Shown: one piece after another, positions 1-6,902 of the stretch | Layout: each line of letters begins with the position of its first letter | Position numbering within the stretch: position 1 is the stretch's first letter | Source of the DNA: Stramenopiles sp. TOSAG23-3 | Lineage: Eukaryota > Sar | NCBI GenBank assembly: GCA_900128585.1 | Contig: LT642157.1 | Span: 1-28,341, forward strand | Reading direction: 5' to 3' | DNA: 28,341 nucleotides | Position numbers and translations under genes: made by a program | The notes under the pieces: model-generated | Database searches by the model: none | Told to the model about the DNA's origin: nothing | What the model saw: the letters and a program-made list of their open reading frames with translations, nothing else

Positions 1-303
1 GGGGGGGGGGGGGGGACCAGGAGGGCCTTCATTTATTATTTATAAGGGACACAGTATAGAGAAAAATAAAAAGAAATAAAATCGAAAAAGAAAAGTAGTT
101 GTTAGTTTGTTTTAAATTCCCAAGGTGTGAAGAATTGGAAGGAAGTGAAACGTGCAAGGAAGAAATTCAAATGCGGCCACCTTTGAAAGAAGAAAAGGAT
201 ACGTTTCGCTTATTCTTATTGTTGTGTTTCTCAAAAACCAGTTATTTTATAACGTGAAGATTGAGTATTACTTACGATTATATTCAAAAGTTACGAAGAA
301 AGA
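1..303. other. Poly-G contig edge and 5' flank of the secreted-protein gene
   Basis: The window opens with a run of G's, which looks like a contig edge or sequencing artefact. The rest is A/T-rich and purine-rich on the plus strand, and probably holds the promoter and 5' UTR of the gene starting at 304. A TATA-like stretch (TTTATAAG) lies near 39-46, about 260 bases before the ATG, but nothing else supports it as a promoter. No RNA gene or other ORF is convincing here; the ORF running through 261-470 begins at a TTG and is in the wrong frame. Confidence 0.4.
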
Positions 304-1662
304 ATGAAGTCTGCTGTTGTTCTTCTAGCCTTGGCGGCGTCAGCCCAAGCCGGTGGAATGCGTGGCTCTGCAGCCCCGCCAGCCCCAGGCGCGAAACCCG
401 TCGTCGGTGCAGCTGCGGTAGCGACCGAGCAGCCACTAAACTCCCCGGGCGCGATGATCATGCACCATGAAGCGACCACCAAATTGGCCAACTCCATTCC
501 AATGAGCTACGGAGCTGGTGCCAAGCCAGGAAGTTACATTCCGTCTTGGGCTGGCGCTCAAATGAACGCCAACGTCAAGGCGATCAAGGACAGTTGGGAA
601 TCCCAAGAAGGCCGCCTTGGCTACTATAACGGCCACTTCGGATACGGCCCAAGCGTACACCCGGACCTTCACCAAGCGTACCAATGGAACCCATTCCAAA
701 GTCCGTACGGAAAGCAAGGCGTGGCCACGCCTGGCATGCCTGGCCTCCCCGCGACCTCGGCGTACAAAGGCGCCGCCCCAGCGGGCATGCCCAAGGAGAC
801 CTTGGCGGAGATGGAGAAGCTTAACGCTGCCGCCCCGGCGAACTTGAAAGCGCCACTGACCCCTGTTACCCTGCCAAACGGCATGCGCATGAACGTTCCT
901 AACGGGGACTTGAATGCACTAGGCCTTCCCACCGCCCCGGGAGTCCCAGTCGACGCCAACAAGTTGTTGGGCTCCCCAGTAACTCTTCCAGGAACCCCCG
1001 AGCATTACAAGGACGTCACCTCCCGCATCATCAACGAACAGGCAACTGTAGGCGCACAGATGCAACAAGTGCAACAGGTTGAATCCCAACACGCCCAGCG
1101 TGCCGCATATTTGGGTGCCATGATGCACCAACTTCAAACTCAGTACTTGCAGGCCCAACACTTGGACCACTTGCAGAAGGAATACATGGAGAAGATGGCT
1201 AGACGCAACGCCGCCCTTGGCATTGACCGTCACCGTGTTTCAAACGAATATACCCTTGGTGCCATGCTGCAACAATACAACCACATCAAACAGTACGAAA
1301 CGCATGTTCGCAATGTAGTTACGCAGATCGACACCGTCAAGAACAACTTGATGAAAGAAATCATGTCATACAGGCAAGCCATCCGCAAGGATACCAACGC
1401 CATCAAACAATTGCTTGACGGCAAAATACCCAGTGCATCCGGACCATCCGGACCAGCACCAACTAAAGAGGAAGAAAAACTTGAAAAGCAAGAGGCAGCC
1501 GCACTAAAGCTGTCAGAGAAAGCAGCTGAAAAGCAAAAGAGCGCAGACGAAGCCGCCGTTAAGGCCAACGGAGATTTTATTGACCATGTTGAATCAGCAT
1601 TGAACAAAGGACCGGAAGATATTAGTGGACCATCTGGTGCTTCGGGACCTGTACGATTATAA
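304..1662 (+). CDS. Secreted, cysteine-free Met/Gln/Pro-rich protein of unknown function
   Basis: This ORF of 452 residues starts at an ATG in a purine-rich context (AGAAAGAATG). Residues 1-16 form a clear signal peptide (MKS, hydrophobic core, then ASAQA before GG), so the product should enter the secretory pathway. Residues 17-230 are rich in Pro, Gly, Ala and Met, with an aromatic patch near 105-135 (GYYNGHFGYG, then YQWNPFQ). Residues 232-373 look like a long amphipathic helix or coiled coil rich in Gln, Met and His. Residues 385-420 are a charged Lys/Glu/Ala helix, flanked by SGPSGP at 379-384 and SGPSGASGP at 441-449. There is no cysteine anywhere in the chain. Codons in the first two thirds strongly favour C endings (AAC, TTC, GCC, TAC), unlike the neighbouring genes, which suggests high expression. 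I do not recognise the family; a cell-wall, scale or matrix protein is possible but not shown. Confidence 0.85.
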   Translation: MKSAVVLLALAASAQAGGMRGSAAPPAPGAKPVVGAAAVATEQPLNSPGAMIMHHEATTKLANSIPMSYGAGAKPGSYIPSWAGAQMNANVKAIKDSWESQEGRLGYYNGHFGYGPSVHPDLHQAYQWNPFQSPYGKQGVATPGMPGLPATSAYKGAAPAGMPKETLAEMEKLNAAAPANLKAPLTPVTLPNGMRMNVPNGDLNALGLPTAPGVPVDANKLLGSPVTLPGTPEHYKDVTSRIINEQATVGAQMQQVQQVESQHAQRAAYLGAMMHQLQTQYLQAQHLDHLQKEYMEKMARRNAALGIDRHRVSNEYTLGAMLQQYNHIKQYETHVRNVVTQIDTVKNNLMKEIMSYRQAIRKDTNAIKQLLDGKIPSASGPSGPAPTKEEEKLEKQEAAALKLSEKAAEKQKSADEAAVKANGDFIDHVESALNKGPEDISGPSGASGPVRL

Positions 1663-1682
1663 GGAAGTGTATAAGGAAGTGA
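1659..1682 (+). repeat. Two-copy 12-bp tandem repeat across a stop codon
   Basis: ATAAGGAAGTG occurs at 1659-1669 and again at 1671-1681, giving a 12-bp period. The first copy contains the TAA stop (1660-1662) of the secreted-protein gene. It is probably a local slippage duplication in the 3' UTR. Confidence 0.6.
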
Positions 1683-1910
1683 CAGGGTGACGGTGTAGTA
1701 TTCATAAAAGAGGGCTTACTGTTGGGGAAGACGTTAAAATGGGAGGAAAGTCAAGGTCTTTAGGAGCACGAATAGAGGTCGTGGAGCGCAAGGACCGGGA
1801 ATGCTTTTCGAAAACCAGTTGTGGCCAGAATTTCAGCGCCAAGGCAGAGGGAGAACGCACTGGATGAGAGTGCGTGGGTCTGGCACAAGCAGAGTGAGCT
1901 TTTAAGTTAA

Positions 1911-1916
1911 AATAAA
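1911..1916 (+). terminator. Probable polyadenylation signal AATAAA
   Basis: A canonical AATAAA hexamer lies about 250 bases after the TAA of the secreted-protein gene, at the point where the sequence turns AT-rich. Location and motif are the only evidence; no transcript end is visible. Confidence 0.4.
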
Positions 1917-2010
1917 TTTTAACCAACCTTTTGTTAAAAAGAGAGACAGGGTTTTGAATTTCCCTACGAAGTACTACTGTATTACACAGTTAAATATTTT
2001 ACACTTAGGA

Positions 2011-2085
2011 CGTCGTAAATGCCTCTTAGCATTTATTCCTAGCGACGCTAACATTTCTTTCCTCTGACAAAATTTCAAATTTTGT
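2011..2085. repeat. Cluster of inverted repeats between convergent genes
   Basis: TAAATGC (2016-2022) pairs with GCATTTA (2029-2035) around a 6-base loop, and outer arms CGTCG (2011-2015) and CGACG (2043-2047) could extend the stem after an asymmetric bulge. Just downstream, ACAAAATTT (2067-2075) and AAATTTTGT (2077-2085) form a perfect inverted repeat with a one-base centre. They sit between two 3' ends, so 3'-UTR hairpins or an old element remnant are both possible. Confidence 0.55.
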
Positions 2086-2125
2086 GAAGCCGTAAAGTTT
2101 TTGTGACTATTCATAGAAAATCACA

Positions 2126-2207
2126 GGAGCAGAAATAAATCCTCAAAGTTACCCTCCTGGAAGAAAAAGAAGTAAAACTTTACTGGGCATAAGGAGCAGA
2201 AATAAAT
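2126..2207. repeat. 15-bp direct repeat pair
   Basis: GGAGCAGAAATAAAT occurs at 2126-2140 and again, identically, at 2193-2207, 67 bases apart. Each copy contains AATAAA, so on the plus strand the pair could act as alternative poly(A) signals. No function is shown. Confidence 0.5.
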
Positions 2208-2391
2208 TCGCGGTAAATGATAAATCAGCTTACCTACTTCGTCCGGTAAATAACAGTAGCCACACATTCAAATATTTTGTTTAAAAATTATAGGTGCACA
2301 TTAACAAAATAATAAGCTCAGATAAATTAATTTTAAAATTAATTATAAAAATGTAAAGAAAGTAAACGCATTTGTTTGGGTCTCTTCAGGC

Positions 2392-3309
2392 TCACGCTTT
2401 CGAAAGTGCCTTTTCAGTGGCCATGCCCTGGTGATTCACATTTGCCTTTGCATCATTTTCCAGACTTGAGGCTTGAAGCCCACTGTCAGCCTCGGCTGGT
2501 TTTTCAGCAGAGAAACTTTTAGCCTTCCCGCCACCAACGTCTGTATTTACATCACCTTTCTGCCCTGCTGAAAGTGTGGGTTTTGCTTCCCCTTCCCCTT
2601 CGTCTTCATCCTCATCCTCGTCTTCGTCCCCACCCTCCATTTTGGTCTTCTTTACAGGTCGTTTGAAAAATCGTTTCTGTGGTTTTGCTTTAACGAGCGG
2701 GGGTTCCTTAGGTTTCTTATGCTTCTTCTTATGCTTCTTCTTATGCCGCTTCTTTCCATGCGTCCTTTTCGTCCTTTTGGTTCTAAGCTTGTGGGTCTTC
2801 TTTCTTTTCTTTGGCGTCCCGCACTTTGCAGGAAGGGGTTGAACTCCACTCATTTCTGCCTGTTCACATTCGCTCATACCAACGGTATCTTCTCTAACTC
2901 TCCGTTCATATCTAGATGTTCGACTACTTTCAAATGCCACCAAAGATACTTTGTTACACCGAATAAAACTGTTTCGGCAGCCTTCTAGACAATAGCGAAT
3001 GTACTCTGTGTCCTCACAGTTCACAAGGCGTTCACTCGAGGATTTATCTTTACACATGCCGTCGTCGTTGCAAAATGGGATCGACTCCACACCATTTTCA
3101 CTACGCTCGTACTCTAGTTTGGAATTTTCGGAAACAGCCAAAAATGCCTGGAGGCGACTGTTTTCTGTGCGCAGCAGACTATTATGTGCCAGCAACCCCC
3201 CCCAACTAGTCGGGTTTAGTGCAGGGACCCCCTGGACATTCGCAGCCCCGCTCCTTGTCAAAAGGCACACATCAAAAATTGTTATCAACACTACAAGGAA
3301 ACGATTCAT
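2392..3309 (-). CDS. Secreted protein with Cys-rich domain and Lys/His and acidic blocks
   Basis: I start this 305-residue protein at the ATG at 3309; the frame is open further upstream, but only from a GTG. Residues 1-23 form a signal peptide (MNRFLVVLITIF..., ending RSGAA). The mature part has eight cysteines (residues 80, 86, 98, 107, 111, 118, 148, 163), enough for four disulfides. A very basic segment follows at about 167-223 with repeated KKH units, then an acidic Asp/Glu run at 228-241 and a disordered Ala/Ser/Lys-rich tail. The basic part is partly built on a 12-bp DNA tandem repeat. The family is not recognised. A secreted polyampholyte might bind anionic polysaccharide, mineral or nucleic acid, but that is inference. 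If the signal peptide were not used, the basic tract would read as a nuclear signal. Confidence 0.8.
   Translation of the reverse strand: MNRFLVVLITIFDVCLLTRSGAANVQGVPALNPTSWGGLLAHNSLLRTENSRLQAFLAVSENSKLEYERSENGVESIPFCNDDGMCKDKSSSERLVNCEDTEYIRYCLEGCRNSFIRCNKVSLVAFESSRTSRYERRVREDTVGMSECEQAEMSGVQPLPAKCGTPKKRKKTHKLRTKRTKRTHGKKRHKKKHKKKHKKPKEPPLVKAKPQKRFFKRPVKKTKMEGGDEDEDEDEDEGEGEAKPTLSAGQKGDVNTDVGGGKAKSFSAEKPAEADSGLQASSLENDAKANVNHQGMATEKALSKA
2715..2750 (-). repeat. 12-bp coding tandem repeat (KKHK units)
   Basis: Three copies of a 12-bp unit (TCTTATGCTTCT on the plus strand, the third diverged) lie inside the secreted basic protein. They encode consecutive Lys/His tetrapeptides on the minus strand, so this basic tract can change length by repeat slippage. 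Confidence 0.7.
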
Positions 3310-3680
3310 CTTTTCAGACCCTGCTTTAAATAATCTTCTTAAAGAACGAAACACCTCCCTGTAACTGTGAACACATTTTGAAATTACTTTTATTCATGGG
3401 AAGGGTTCACATCTTTTCGAACTTATCAAATATGAAGTGTCAGCGTTTTGAGTAGGGCTGCTCCGTCATCCTCCTCCGCCCCCTTTTCTTCATTTCAGTT
3501 TTTAAAGCTTCCTTCCAGCAATGCATTGCTCTGTACCTGTTACCTGTTACCATACCCCGTACCCGTATTTGCACGACAGAGGAGGAGAGAAGGGAGAAGA
3601 GCGAGAAAAAAAGAAGAAGAAAGAACAACAACAATAAAAACTGCTTTCTCTTTATTTTGTTGGGGTTTCCAACTAACGTC

Positions 3681-3704
3681 TTCTTCTTCTTCTTCTTCTT
3701 CTTC
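3681..3704 (+). repeat. (TTC)8 microsatellite
   Basis: Eight uninterrupted TTC units lie in the 5' flank of the ankyrin gene, next to further CT-rich sequence. Polypyrimidine tracts are common in intergenic regions across this window. Confidence 0.85.
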
Positions 3705-3815
3705 TCTCTTCTTTTTCATCCATCATCATCACTTATTATAATACTGGTACTACTACAACCATTTCCCCCCCATATATCGTTGCGCTATTTTTTATCAGTC
3801 TTCAACGACTATATT

Positions 3816-3908
3816 ATGTCTGCAGTTGCGGCGAAAGAAAAAGCAAAGATAAATCAAAAGGAATGTAAACCCAGGGACCCTCAACGATTTGCTATATTGA
3901 TCGAGTAA
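3816..3908 (+). other. Possible upstream ORF of the ankyrin gene (30 codons)
   Basis: A complete ATG-to-TAA frame of 30 residues (MSAVAAKEKAKINQ..., Lys-rich) ends four bases before the ATG at 3913 and is in a different frame. If it is in the mRNA, translation of it would tend to reduce initiation at the ankyrin start or make that depend on reinitiation. It could also be a chance frame in an untranscribed promoter. Confidence 0.3.
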
Positions 3909-3912
3909 AAAT

Positions 3913-4812
3913 ATGTCTCGGCAAGTAGTTCCTGAAGCCAACCCACCGGAGTTGTCTCTTGGTCCTGCGGAAGAGCCACCGGCGGAAGGAGCGAAGCAAT
4001 GGGGCGTGAAGGAGAAACCTCCGCCCGTAAGGTGTTTGATAGCAATGAATAAAGATTTGCAAAATGCATACAGGGACGAAGTTCTGGAAGATTTCCAACT
4101 GCGAGTAGGAAGGCAGGTTAGACCTCGCTTTCGATTGTTTGAATTCATACGCAAGTTAATAAGAAAGAACCCTAACTCTAATAAAAAGAAGAAACAGTAC
4201 TTCGATGCATGCCTTATGAACAATATGCAGCTTGCAGAGAGGCTGTTATTGAAAGGCCTGTATCCCCACACCCATGATGCAAACGGTTGCAATGGACTGT
4301 ATTACGCCTGTATCGAAGGCAGCTTTGATACAGCCAGAATGCTGTTACAGAATGAAGTGAGCACAGCCACTGTAAACGCATTAGATAAATCAACACCTCT
4401 TCACTTAGCCTGTAGGGGTGGCAACAGTGGCTACGAGCTATTAGTGGATTTGTTATTAGGAACTCGAAAAGTAGACGTTGACGCTAAAGACTGTCGTGGA
4501 ATGACACCGGCGATGTGGGCTGCCCAGCGTAATAATTATAGACCAATCGCTGCATTAGCTGAATTTGGGGCAGATCTAGACGCACAAGATAGCGAAGGGT
4601 GGACGGCCCTGCACTACGCTGCGTACTATGGGTATAAAAAAACAGCGAATGAGTTACTTGAGGAAGGGGCTCATTATTCAATTGCCGACAAGTTAGACCA
4701 GACTCCTTGGGACTGGGCGATGAAAAGAAAATTCGATAGTATAGCGGCAGCTTTGGACGACCACGCGAGGAAAATAAGAAGGTTTAAAGAAAAGTATGGG
4801 TATAGCCCATAA
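3913..4812 (+). CDS. Ankyrin-repeat protein
   Basis: This protein has 299 residues. Residues 1-50 are Pro/Glu-rich and probably disordered; 70-95 is strongly basic (RKLIRKNPNSNKKKK). About five to six ankyrin repeats run from about 96 to 281, including TPLHLA near 160, TPAMWAA near 197, WTALHYAAYYG near 230 and a final degenerate TPWDWA repeat. The protein ends in a short basic tail. Ankyrin repeats are protein-binding scaffolds; there is no enzymatic, membrane or signal sequence, so a cytosolic or nuclear adaptor is the most that can be said. The start is the first in-frame ATG, with A at -3. The 5' side has an upstream ORF and a TTC repeat, and AATAAA signals follow at 4871 and 4901. Confidence 0.9.
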   Translation: MSRQVVPEANPPELSLGPAEEPPAEGAKQWGVKEKPPPVRCLIAMNKDLQNAYRDEVLEDFQLRVGRQVRPRFRLFEFIRKLIRKNPNSNKKKKQYFDACLMNNMQLAERLLLKGLYPHTHDANGCNGLYYACIEGSFDTARMLLQNEVSTATVNALDKSTPLHLACRGGNSGYELLVDLLLGTRKVDVDAKDCRGMTPAMWAAQRNNYRPIAALAEFGADLDAQDSEGWTALHYAAYYGYKKTANELLEEGAHYSIADKLDQTPWDWAMKRKFDSIAAALDDHARKIRRFKEKYGYSP

Positions 4813-4870
4813 AGTGGCAAGGGTGGGAGCGACTTTAGATTTAGTTCTTGTAATTTTTCACCGCGTAATC

Positions 4871-4876
4871 AATAAA
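4871..4876 (+). terminator. Probable polyadenylation signal AATAAA
   Basis: AATAAA lies 59 bases after the TAA of the ankyrin gene. A second copy is at 4901-4906 and a third at 4922-4927. The transcript end is not visible, so which one is used is unknown. Confidence 0.5.
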
Positions 4877-4955
4877 GTTTTTCGTACCGGGATACATTTA
4901 AATAAAACACATGAAAAGGAGAATAAAGTTTAATTTTTCGAAATGGTAAACTGCG

Positions 4956-4969
4956 GGGGTTATAACCCC
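4956..4969. repeat. Perfect 14-bp palindrome between convergent genes
   Basis: GGGGTTATAACCCC is its own reverse complement. Beyond one mismatched pair (G55/G70) the flanking bases pair again (GC on the left, GC on the right). It sits between the 3' ends of the ankyrin gene and the membrane-protein gene, 40 bp from the latter's stop. It could be a hairpin in both 3' UTRs or a protein-binding site. Confidence 0.6.
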
Positions 4970-5009
4970 GGCCCACTTTGTTTTTACTCATGTACTAGTA
5001 CTCTTTAAT

Positions 5010-6611
5010 TTATTTACCAGTTGGAGGCAGCTTCGACATGAAATATGTGGATATGACTGCAAAACTTGTCAGTGCCCAGAATACAGAACCCAAGTTGCTC
5101 GAAGCACCAGCAGAGCCGACCAAAAAGGTAAATGCAGCCTTGAGAAGAGACCCTAGCATTTTCTGGAACGCCAAACCAGATGCTAACACTACGTCGACGG
5201 GTACTTCGCCACTGTGCGTTTTAAAGTGCCCTTCTGCACAGCGAGTTGTATACATACCAGTAACAATTTTTGCCAACTCAGTAGCGGCTCTAACGAGTAT
5301 GTACGAGGCCGCACAAACCAGAGATGACGTTGCAGATGACATCCCAATCATCCCAAAAGAATGAATGCACGATAGAACAAACAATGCCGACCTAAGGTCG
5401 GCCTGTTTTAATTGCTTGCTCATGTAAACGACTAGTCCTAAGCTCGTTAGTGCTGCCAGTGTGTGTACTGTGCTGTACAGAGGCGTAGACATGGTTAGTT
5501 CGTTTGTCAGCTTCTCTACAAGGTATCCCTCTTTCACAACCGGCTCAATACTAGCAATACAAGAGAGAACAATACAAAAAAAATACAGAGGGCGATACGC
5601 AAAAATAGTGGTGAATATGGAAACAATGGCTTTTACGTCCAGATATTTCTTCTCTTTCTTTCTATTCGTCGGCAAGGACGTCGACGTCAGAGCAACCAGC
5701 ACAGCACCGCAGATTGCCAGCATCGAAAGGCAGCGAAACAAGAATATCATTGCGCCAAGCTTCTCCTGGCTTAGTACTGTTCTGTCATAAAAGACAAGAA
5801 TACTGCTGGACAGAGACGGAACAAAAAGTTTAGCAGCCAGGCCAAACGAACGGTAAACCGTATTTGCAGTTGCAGGGTCTGCGGACCCATGGATTTGCAC
5901 CGTTGTATTTAGGCTGACAGAGACCATTGACGCCAGTGCACCCATGGCGAACATGGCAACGTACAGGTACATGGCTGAAACATCCTTGCGGTAAAATGAT
6001 AAACCGCCAATAATACTGCCCAAAAGACCCAGTCCAGCACTGGTCATGGTTGGGGCTGATAGAGCTGCAGTCAAAGGTCCCGTTAAGAACATTCCCAGAA
6101 AAGAGCCAAAAAAACGACAGGAAACCAAAAATGAAATCACACTTCTATCCAACTGTAAAGCCTTCAAGAAAAAAACTGGCAATATTACTTCCAAAATGAC
6201 ACGGCTGGTATCAAATGCTACCGCGCCGGTGATTATGGTCGCAAGTGCACTGTTTGGAATTCCGTTTTCAGGCCCCGGTGTTCCCACCGTGCCAATTTGA
6301 CTTCTAGTCTCTACGCGGTTTGCGTGAAGACGTGCTCCAAGTTGAACCAGGGTGTAGCCTATAAAATATTCACCAAGATCTCTAAATAAACCAAATTCAT
6401 GCGACATAATGTTCTCTGCGCCATACGCGTAATCCAAGCCTTGATAACTGACCAATAGAAACACAAACATTTTATGGAAAGTGGCCATCCAACTACGCGG
6501 TTTTGAGGCAACGGACAGGCAGCCGGCTGCCCCCCCACAGAGGAAATGGGTCCAGTACCCAATGCCAGTGCAGTTGGACTGGAACACTTCCATGAGTTTA
6601 CCCAGAGCCAT
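5010..6611 (-). CDS. Polytopic membrane protein, probable MFS-type transporter
   Basis: This 533-residue protein contains many hydrophobic segments, which I count as about 12 to 13 transmembrane helices. Examples are near 48-64, 122-150, 158-185, 190-210, 218-245, 283-310, 325-350 and 500-525. A charged loop (TNRKKEKKYLD) sits near the middle, as expected between two six-helix halves. The Gly-rich segment RFFGSFLGMFLTGPL occupies the position and style of a loop in MFS carriers, but the classical signature is not intact. There is no signal peptide or soluble domain. The substrate cannot be read from the sequence, so it could transport sugars, peptides, drugs or vitamins. The start at 6611 is an ATG with no better upstream choice. 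Confidence 0.8.
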   Translation of the reverse strand: MALGKLMEVFQSNCTGIGYWTHFLCGGAAGCLSVASKPRSWMATFHKMFVFLLVSYQGLDYAYGAENIMSHEFGLFRDLGEYFIGYTLVQLGARLHANRVETRSQIGTVGTPGPENGIPNSALATIITGAVAFDTSRVILEVILPVFFLKALQLDRSVISFLVSCRFFGSFLGMFLTGPLTAALSAPTMTSAGLGLLGSIIGGLSFYRKDVSAMYLYVAMFAMGALASMVSVSLNTTVQIHGSADPATANTVYRSFGLAAKLFVPSLSSSILVFYDRTVLSQEKLGAMIFLFRCLSMLAICGAVLVALTSTSLPTNRKKEKKYLDVKAIVSIFTTIFAYRPLYFFCIVLSCIASIEPVVKEGYLVEKLTNELTMSTPLYSTVHTLAALTSLGLVVYMSKQLKQADLRSALFVLSCIHSFGMIGMSSATSSLVCAASYILVRAATELAKIVTGMYTTRCAEGHFKTHSGEVPVDVVLASGLAFQKMLGSLLKAAFTFLVGSAGASSNLGSVFWALTSFAVISTYFMSKLPPTGK

Positions 6612-6902
6612 CTATTTTTGTGCACAGCGTTTGACACAGTCACTTAAATATTCTGCAAAATAGAAGAACAATGAAAGTCAAACTGTTTGCTTGGAAATAA
6701 GGCGTTAAAAAAGAGACGACCAAATGGCAACTCCTTTTTCTGCCACATTTTTTTATGTGTACGGTACAAGGCACCGAAGGAATTAACACCAGGTACAGGT
6801 ATGTACGGTTCGAAGGAAAACTGGAAGGGCGAAATAAGGGAAATAGAGTTATAAGTAGGGTTGTTTGTTAAAGAAATATGATGGTGGGAAATTATTCAAT
6901 CA
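6612..6902 (-). promoter_or_regulatory. Promoter region of the membrane-protein gene
   Basis: These 291 bases separate the start of the MFS-like gene from the stop of the next minus-strand gene. They hold GTACGGTAC at 6759-6767 and a cluster AGGTACAGGTATGTACGG at 6791-6808, motifs that recur in other intergenic regions of this window. No TATA box is clear. Confidence 0.3.

Larger units (their letters stand above)
1663..2391. other. Convergent intergenic region with 3' ends and inverted repeats
   Basis: This 729-bp stretch lies between two genes that converge. A likely poly(A) signal AATAAA for the left gene is at 1911-1916. The stretch beyond it is AT-rich and contains inverted repeats (2011-2047 and 2067-2085) and a 15-bp direct repeat (2126-2140 and 2193-2207). 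A minus-strand ORF at 1702-1926 begins with TTG and lies antisense to the UTR, so I do not call it a gene. Confidence 0.5.
3310..3912. other. Divergent promoter region with TTC microsatellite
   Basis: This 603-bp region separates the starts of two divergent genes and must hold both promoters. It contains two adjacent copies of TACCTGT (3534-3540 and 3541-3547) followed by CCCGTACCCGT, a purine tract near 3580-3630, a (TTC)8 run, and a 30-codon upstream ORF close to the ankyrin gene. Predicted ORFs through the pyrimidine tracts are low-complexity translations and are not genes. Confidence 0.45.

Noticed and set aside
1702-1926. Minus-strand ORF antisense to the first gene's 3' UTR
   Set aside because: It starts with TTG, has no domain and looks like a shadow frame.
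5386-5402. Perfect inverted repeat GCCGACCT-A-AGGTCGGC
   Set aside because: It lies inside the MFS-like coding frame and reads as ordinary codons, so it is most likely chance.
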